Source: CAZYCC01 sp964645985 (GTDB lineage: Bacteria; Bacillota; Clostridia; Oscillospirales; CAG-272). Taken from it: a stretch of 19,781 nucleotides of DNA. Below the pieces are notes generated by a model, which saw only the letters and a list, made by a program, of their open reading frames with translations, was not told the DNA's origin and did no database searches. Location of the stretch: positions 1 to 19,781 of the forward strand of contig CAZYCC010000028.1 in assembly GCA_964645985.1 (NCBI GenBank), given 5' to 3'. This document shows positions 15,244-19,781 of the stretch, piece after piece. Both the position numbers and the translations under genes were made by a program. The first letter of the stretch is position 1. Every line of letters starts with the position of its first letter.

Positions 15244-17019
15244 TTACCGCAGGATCTCCATGTGCGGATTCTTCGGCGCGTAGCCGTCGAGCGCGAGCTG
15301 CCAGACGCTGCCGCGCTCGTTCTCCTCGCGCAAGGTGAAACCCATCCTCGCGTAGAAATCTTTCACCATCGCGTTTTTCGCCGTTGGGTAGTAGTACCCG
15401 ACGAGCGTCTTTACCCCGCGCGCGGCGGCATCCGCGGCAAGCGCGTCGAGCATCGCATCCTCCATGCCGCGTTTGAGCACGCGGCAGCTCATCAGCCACA
15501 GCCGAATGTGCAGCTCCTCCCCCGCGATCTCCCCCGCAACGACGCTGACGACGCCGTTGTCGCCGAACTTGTCCTCGAGCTTGCCGTAGAGCGTGAGGGT
15601 AGCGGGGTCGCTTGCCATGCGCGCGATGTCGCCCTCGCTGCAGCGCAGGGTCGTCAGGTTGAACTGATTGCTCTTGTTCGTCAGCTGCGCGATGCGCGGC
15701 AGATAAAACTCCTCAAACGGGCGAATGGTCGCCTTCATTTCAAGGCTCCGCAAAAACTCGTCGTAGTTTCCCACCGACTGTTCGAGCTGCCGCCGCCTCG
15801 CGTTCTCCTTGTACATTTGCGAGCGCGCGAGGTCATCGCTCGAGAGGGTGGTCACCTCGAAATACCCCCCGCCGTCAAGCACCCGGATGTAGTCCTCCAC
15901 CTGCGTCATCTCCGGCACGGCGGCGCCGAGGCCCGAGCGCCGCAGAATCTCGCGCTCGGCGGGATTGTCGTCAGCGAAGACGAAACTGTCCGCGCCGAGG
16001 TTTAGCTCCTTTGCGATCTGCGCAAGGTTGCTGTCTTTGTTTTCCCAGTTCGCTTTGATCACAACGAAGTCGTCCGGGTGCAGCACTCCGTCGGGATGAT
16101 TGAGCCCCGCGAGGGCGTTTTCCTCATCGTTTTTGCTGTTGATTGTGAGCAGCACGCCGATCGATTTGAGGTCTTTGAGGTAGGCCTGAAACTCGCGGTA
16201 GATCTGCCCCATCGGCAGCTCCGGCCCCACGGCGATCCCCTCGACCCCGTCGTCCCCGACGACCCCGCCCCAGAGCGTGTTGTCAAGATCGAGGCAGAGT
16301 GCCTTCTTGTTTTTGCCGTAGATACTGCCGATGATGTCGGAAACGCTTTTCGCGAGCGACGGAATCGCCTCGAGCGAAAGGAAATATTTATAAAGGTTCC
16401 AGTAGAGAGGGTTACTCCACTCGTGCAGCCCGAACGCCGCCGCGAGGTAGTCGATGTCATTGAGGAAGAAGCCCTCGTGACGGTCGGCGTAGTCGGCGAG
16501 CAGGTCATTGAGGCGGGCGATCATCCGGCTGCGCCCGCGATAATCGGAAATGTCTTTGTTGCCGAGCAGGCGGTAGTTCGGGCGGTCGAAATTGTTTTGG
16601 ATAACGGGGCAGTGGAAGCGCGCAAGACCCTCCCACACGGTGCGAAAGCGCGCGAACTCCCCTTGCAGAATGTCCTCCGCTTCCTCGCGCGTGGAGGAAG
16701 TCGTCGGAAAAGCGCGAATGTTGCGCCAGTTGGTGTGGATGTAGACGATGTCGGGCGCAAACGCCTCGAGCTGCGGGCATCCGAAGACGGCATCCTCGTA
16801 AAACTGCCCATATTCCGACTGATAAAAGGTCGGCTTTATGCCCTTATCGAGCAAAAACAGCTCCATTTGGTCGACGACCTCATTGGTCGTCGATCCGCCG
16901 AGCACGGCGATTTTCAGCTCGACAAACGGCCCCCCTTCGGCGAGCAGCTCGCGCCGCAGCGCGATCTTGCGCCGCAGAAGCCTCCGCGCATCAAACGGAT
17001 AAGTGAGTGAATCGGACAT
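15244..17019 (-). CDS. FkbH-like HAD-IIIC enzyme (glyceryl-ACP synthase type)
   Basis: A 591-residue FkbH-domain protein. Known members take the glyceryl group of 1,3-bisphosphoglycerate, dephosphorylate it and load it onto an ACP. The N-terminal part is SGNH-like (VLGGSTTN 39-46, HTNWRNI 95-101, FFLNDIDYLA 184-193). The HAD core has LDLDNTLWGGVVGDDG (D244/D246), INSKN (293-297), the downstream Lys region (KANWENK) and FADDNPAE (D350/D351). The C-terminal part has LTNKSNQFNLTT and a GNAT-like end with YYPTAKNAMVKDFYARMGF. It is first gene of the operon, with the ACP 69 bp downstream. ATG 17019 lacks a Shine-Dalgarno sequence; a TTG at 17064 is an alternative. The leader from the promoter is about 135 nt. 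Confidence 0.92.
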   Translation of the reverse strand: MSDSLTYPFDARRLLRRKIALRRELLAEGGPFVELKIAVLGGSTTNEVVDQMELFLLDKGIKPTFYQSEYGQFYEDAVFGCPQLEAFAPDIVYIHTNWRNIRAFPTTSSTREEAEDILQGEFARFRTVWEGLARFHCPVIQNNFDRPNYRLLGNKDISDYRGRSRMIARLNDLLADYADRHEGFFLNDIDYLAAAFGLHEWSNPLYWNLYKYFLSLEAIPSLAKSVSDIIGSIYGKNKKALCLDLDNTLWGGVVGDDGVEGIAVGPELPMGQIYREFQAYLKDLKSIGVLLTINSKNDEENALAGLNHPDGVLHPDDFVVIKANWENKDSNLAQIAKELNLGADSFVFADDNPAEREILRRSGLGAAVPEMTQVEDYIRVLDGGGYFEVTTLSSDDLARSQMYKENARRRQLEQSVGNYDEFLRSLEMKATIRPFEEFYLPRIAQLTNKSNQFNLTTLRCSEGDIARMASDPATLTLYGKLEDKFGDNGVVSVVAGEIAGEELHIRLWLMSCRVLKRGMEDAMLDALAADAAARGVKTLVGYYYPTAKNAMVKDFYARMGFTLREENERGSVWQLALDGYAPKNPHMEILR

Positions 17020-17160
17020 AGCAAAAGAAAAGACCACGTTGGCCGCGCGCGCCTCTCGCAGCAAAGCGAAAGCACCGCGCTCTTAGGCCGAGCGAATCGT
17101 TCCCGCCCGCGCGCCATCGCGTGAGGAAAGAAAGCCCCCTTCCGGTCACAAACAAAGCTC

Positions 17161-17189
17161 ATTATACCACATCCCTCTCCGCCGCGCAA
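17161..17189 (-). promoter_or_regulatory. Promoter of the fkbH-ACP-VOC-MBOAT-SGNH operon
   Basis: Minus strand: TTGCGC (17184-17189), a 17-bp spacer and TATAAT (17161-17166), with an extended -10 TGG. The predicted start is near 17154. Confidence 0.82.
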
Positions 17190-17402
17190 GCCGCCCGAGA
17201 GGGGAAATGGGGAATTTTCTCGGAATCGAGGAAAAAGAGGGCTATCTCAAGAAATACCTAGGGAGCGAGATTTTCCGGCGGGTGGAAAGCTTGCGCGGAT
17301 GCGGCGGGGGTGAGCGTGTCGCGTCAAGGCACTCGCCTAACCCGCTCGAATCGGCGCGAGCAAGTCCGCCCTCAACCTTTGCTTATCGCGGCTCATTCAA
17401 AC

Positions 17403-17428
17403 AAAAATGGCGCGCGGGAGCGCGCCAT
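17403..17428 (-). terminator. Terminator of tRNA-Thr
   Basis: Minus strand: ATGGCGCGC / GCGCGCCAT, 9 bp with a TCCC loop, ending in TTTTT. It overlaps the last base of the tRNA CCA end. Confidence 0.9.
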
Positions 17429-17503
17429 GGAGCTGGTGGCCGGACTCGAACCGGCGACCTGCTGATTACGAATCAGCTGCTCTACCAACTGAGCCACACC
17501 AGC
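17428..17503 (-). tRNA. tRNA-Thr (anticodon CGT)
   Basis: A full cloverleaf on the minus strand: acceptor GCTGGTG/CACCAGC, D stem GCTC/GAGC, anticodon stem GCTGA/TCAGC with loop TTCGTAA (anticodon CGT), T stem GCCGG/CCGGC with loop TTCGAGT, discriminator T and encoded CCA. All stems pair. It reads ACG codons, in keeping with a GC-rich genome. Confidence 0.97.
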
Positions 17504-17549
17504 TTGCATCGCCCGCCCGCGTGTGCTATACTCGAGCGAGGCGAAAGAA

Positions 17550-17578
17550 AGTATACCACGGCGAGAGGGCGCTGTCAA
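17550..17578 (-). promoter_or_regulatory. Consensus sigma-A promoter of tRNA-Thr
   Basis: Minus strand: TTGACA (17573-17578), a 17-bp spacer and TATACT (17550-17555), with TGG before the -10. The leader to the tRNA is about 40 nt. Confidence 0.92.
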
Positions 17579-17581
17579 GCC

Positions 17582-17604
17582 CCTCGCGCGAATTTTTCGC
17601 GAGG
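17582..17604. other. Hairpin between the tRNA-Thr promoter and rsmA
   Basis: CCTCGCG (17582-17588) / CGCGAGG (17598-17604) with an AT-rich loop. It lies just upstream of the tRNA-Thr -35 and about 36 bp before rsmA. It may be an UP element for the tRNA promoter or part of the rsmA leader; no T-tract follows on either strand. Confidence 0.35.
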
Positions 17605-17640
17605 CAAAATTTCCCTCGCACACTTAGTTTTGGTTAATCG

Positions 17641-18516
17641 GTGAATAATCTCACACATTTGTCCGAGCTGCGCGCGCTGCTCGCCCGCCATGGCATCGCG
17701 CCGAAGAAGAAGTTTGGGCAAAATTTCCTCGCCGCGGACGGAGTTCCCGCGCGCATCGCCGCGGCGGGGGTGCCCACGCCCGCGCCGGTCCTTGAGATCG
17801 GGCCCGGGGTCGGAACGCTGACGCGGGAGCTCTCGCCGCGCGCGACCCGCCTTGTGGCGGTGGAGCTCGATCGCGCGCTCCTGCCGGTGCTTGCCGAAAC
17901 GACGGCGGACCTGCAAAATCTCACGATTGTACAGGGCGATATTTGCAAGATTGATCTGCGACGGCTCTATGAGGAGTATTTTGGCGAGGGGCGGGTCGCG
18001 GTTTGCGCGAATCTGCCCTACTACCTGACGACGCCGATCCTCACGCGCCTGCTCGAGTCAACTGATGCGCTGCCACTCTCATCGATCACTGTCCTTGTGC
18101 AAAAAGAAGTGGCGGATCGCCTCGTTGCGCCGCCCGGCAGCCCCGCCTACGGCGCGCTGACCCTCGCGGTCGCCTATCGCGGGAGGGCGAGAAAGTGCTT
18201 CACGCTGCCCGGCGGGTGCTTTTACCCGCCGCCGGCGGTCGACTCGACTCTCGTGCGCGTCGAGCTGTGCGAGCGGCCGCTCTTCGGCCTTACCCCGCGC
18301 GAGGAGGAGTATTTCTTCGCCGCGGTGCGCGCCGCCTTTGCGCAGCGCCGCAAGACCCTCGCTAACGCCCTCATTTCCGGTTTCCCGGATTTGCCGCCCG
18401 CTGCGCTGCGAGAGCTGCCCATGCGCGTCGGCGCGGACAAAAACGCGCGCGGCGAGACGCTCTCGGCGGCGCAGTTTGCAGAAGCTGCGCGCCTGCTCGC
18501 GCAAATGGGGGGGTGA
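17641..18516 (+). CDS. rsmA: 16S rRNA dimethyladenosine transferase
   Basis: This 291-residue KsgA/RsmA enzyme uses S-adenosylmethionine to dimethylate two adjacent adenosines in the 3' terminal hairpin of 16S rRNA. Visible motifs are PKKKFGQNFL (21-30), the SAM loop LEIGPGVGTLT (51-61), acidic VELD (74-77), QGDI (98-101) and catalytic NLPYYLTTPIL (124-134), then YPPPAVDSTLV and the C-terminal helical domain with the FAQRRKTLANAL block. Length is typical (270-295). The start is GTG 17641; MNNLTHLSELRALLARHGI is the usual Firmicute N-terminus, so it is preferred despite a weak ribosome site. It is divergent from tRNA-Thr and has no obvious operon partner. A shared terminator lies about 210 bp downstream. 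Confidence 0.97.
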   Translation: MNNLTHLSELRALLARHGIAPKKKFGQNFLAADGVPARIAAAGVPTPAPVLEIGPGVGTLTRELSPRATRLVAVELDRALLPVLAETTADLQNLTIVQGDICKIDLRRLYEEYFGEGRVAVCANLPYYLTTPILTRLLESTDALPLSSITVLVQKEVADRLVAPPGSPAYGALTLAVAYRGRARKCFTLPGGCFYPPPAVDSTLVRVELCERPLFGLTPREEEYFFAAVRAAFAQRRKTLANALISGFPDLPPAALRELPMRVGADKNARGETLSAAQFAEAARLLAQMGG

Positions 18517-18726
18517 GGTGCGCCGCGCGGTGGTCACCCCGCGCGAGCGAGACCTTGTCGGGAGGGCGGCGCAAGTCGGGGACATCCGAGCTGCCTCGCC
18601 CGGCGCGCGCGGTCCCCTCGCCGATGCCTTTCCTCTCTCGCCGAGAATTCCGCTCGGTGCGCGTTTCTCACTCGGGAGATGGCGCTCCGCTTCGCGGATA
18701 GTTCTCCCGCGCTGTTCTTTTTTGCG

Positions 18727-18760
18727 AAAATCCCCCGACCGGGCGGTCGGGGGATTTTCT
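18727..18760. terminator. Bidirectional terminator between rsmA and the PepSY gene
   Basis: AAAATCCCCCGACC (18727-18740) and GGTCGGGGGATTTT (18745-18758) form a perfect 14-bp stem with a GGGC loop and T4 on each strand. It lies between convergent genes. 18517-18726 shows nothing else. Confidence 0.9.
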
Positions 18761-18784
18761 CCATTCACTTGACGGGAGCGCCAC

Positions 18785-19781
18785 TCAGTCGTCGCTCTCG
18801 CGCTGCTGCTTGAGGATCTCGCCTGTCAGAGCGTTGATGTCGTAGTCGTACTCGTAGCCGTTTGCCTTGAAGCTAATCTCGTACTGCGCGATGCCGTGCT
18901 CCTTCTCGAGATCGCACTCCATCTCGCGGGCGGCGGAGCTGCTGACGCCGGCGTGGGCGAGGGCGATCTCCTTCGCTTTGGCTTCGCCGATGTAAGAGGG
19001 TGCGGGCGACGGGTCCGGAGTCGGTGTCGGGGCGNNNNNNNNNNCCCGGCGTTCCCACCAGCGTTCCCGCCTGTGCTGCCTCCGGTGTTGCCTCCGGTGT
19101 TGCCACCGCCACCGGTATTGCCGCCAGTATTTCCTCCGCCGTTACCGCCTTGGTAATCGTCGTCGTAGTCCTTCTCCGCCTTGAGGACGTTGCCGTTGCG
19201 CGCATCGATTTCGTAATCGTACTCGAGCCCGGCGGCATCGAAGGAGACGTCATAGACGACTACGCCGTCCTCGCGGTCGAGCTTGCAGGTGAGGTTCTTC
19301 GCGTCGGAGGCGGCGACGCCTGCGTGGGAGAGCGCGATTTCCTTCGCCTTGTCCTCGCCGATGTAGGTCGTGCCGGTGCTGCCGCCGCCACCGGTGCTGC
19401 CGCCGTTGTTGTTTCCTCCGTTATTGTCTGGGACAGGGTCAGCGAGCTCTTTGTCAACGTGGAGGATGGCGCCGGTCAGCGCGTTGATGTCGTAGTCGTA
19501 CTCAAACTTGCCGTCGGTGAACTCGATCTCGTACACCGTAATGCCGTTCTCGACATCAAGTCGGCAGACGAAGTTCTGCGCGCTGCTCTCGGCGACACCG
19601 GCGTGGCCGAGGGCGATCTCCTTCGCTTTGGCTTCTCCGATGTAAGAGGGAGCGGGCGACGGGTCCGGAGTAGGGGTCGGATCGGGGGTCGGTGTCGGGG
19701 TAGGATTGGGGGTCGGGGTGTCTACTGCTTCTTTGCCGCTTTGGAGGATCTCGCCCGTTGCGATGGCGACCTCGTAGTCGT
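18785..19781 (-). CDS. PepSY-repeat surface protein (5' end outside the window; internal gap)
   Basis: The minus-strand gene enters at 19781 and stops at 18785-18787. At least four PepSY units are seen: the end of one at the edge (DYEVAIATGEIL), then units at about 19647-19464, 19365-19183 and 18996-18808. The complete units begin YIGE.KAKEIAL.HAGV and end YDY.I(N/D)A.(T/N)G. Linkers are Pro/Thr/Asp-rich (TPTPDPTPTPDPSPAPS) or Gly/Asn/Thr-rich (GGNTGGNTGGG). PepSY domains are typical of secreted or wall-associated proteins and often inhibit proteases; the role here is unknown. The signal peptide would lie outside the window. The 10 N at 19035-19044 break the frame, because the two sides fit only if the true gap is 2 modulo 3. 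Confidence 0.85.
18961..19670. repeat. Near-identical 60-bp direct repeats inside the PepSY gene
   Basis: 18961-19020 and 19611-19670 match at 58 of 60 positions and encode the start of a PepSY unit and its Pro-rich linker. The assembly gap lies 15 bp past the first copy. Confidence 0.9.

Overview
The window looks like a GC-rich member of the Bacillota (Clostridia-like). The evidence is the Firmicute-type gene content (NCS2 purine permease with hpt, TcaA-like envelope protein, NAGPA-domain protein, PepSY-repeat protein), AGGAGG-type ribosome binding sites where visible, and sigma-A style promoters with 17-bp spacers. A 10-N gap at 19035-19044 shows that this is a draft or metagenomic contig. 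Taxonomy is inference; no rRNA is present.

Layout. 1-327 (+) is the 3' end of a large protein that resembles the C-terminus of a Cas3 helicase-nuclease. 328-1320 holds small repeats, a strong promoter, a foldable leader, tRNA-Trp(CCA) with a clean terminator, and a diverged copy of the 3' end of the next gene. 1324-5158 (-) holds a MutS-family ATPase, a PbuG/AzgA-type purine permease and hypoxanthine phosphoribosyltransferase. The last two form a purine-salvage unit behind a near-consensus promoter at 5223-5251. 5407-10728 (-) holds a TcaA-like membrane-anchored protein, a phosphodiester glycosidase (NAGPA) protein, a 3-methyladenine DNA glycosylase and nagA.

10783-17019 (-) is the most interesting block: FkbH-like loader, acyl carrier protein, VOC protein, MBOAT O-acyltransferase, then two tandem SGNH/DltD/AlgJ-like membrane-anchored proteins. 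They are tightly spaced behind one promoter (17161-17189). The architecture mirrors DltA/DltC/DltB/DltD, with an FkbH glyceryl-loading enzyme in place of the D-Ala ligase, so I infer export of a glyceryl-derived C3 acyl group to a cell-surface glycopolymer. Two genes of this operon carry the same roughly 20-bp poly-G repeat. In one of them the tract is a base too long and breaks the frame.

17428-17503 (-) is tRNA-Thr(CGT) with its own promoter and terminator, divergent from rsmA/ksgA (17641-18516, +). rsmA converges on a PepSY-repeat surface protein (18785-19781, -), which runs off the window and contains the assembly gap. There is no CRISPR array, insertion sequence or phage gene in the window.
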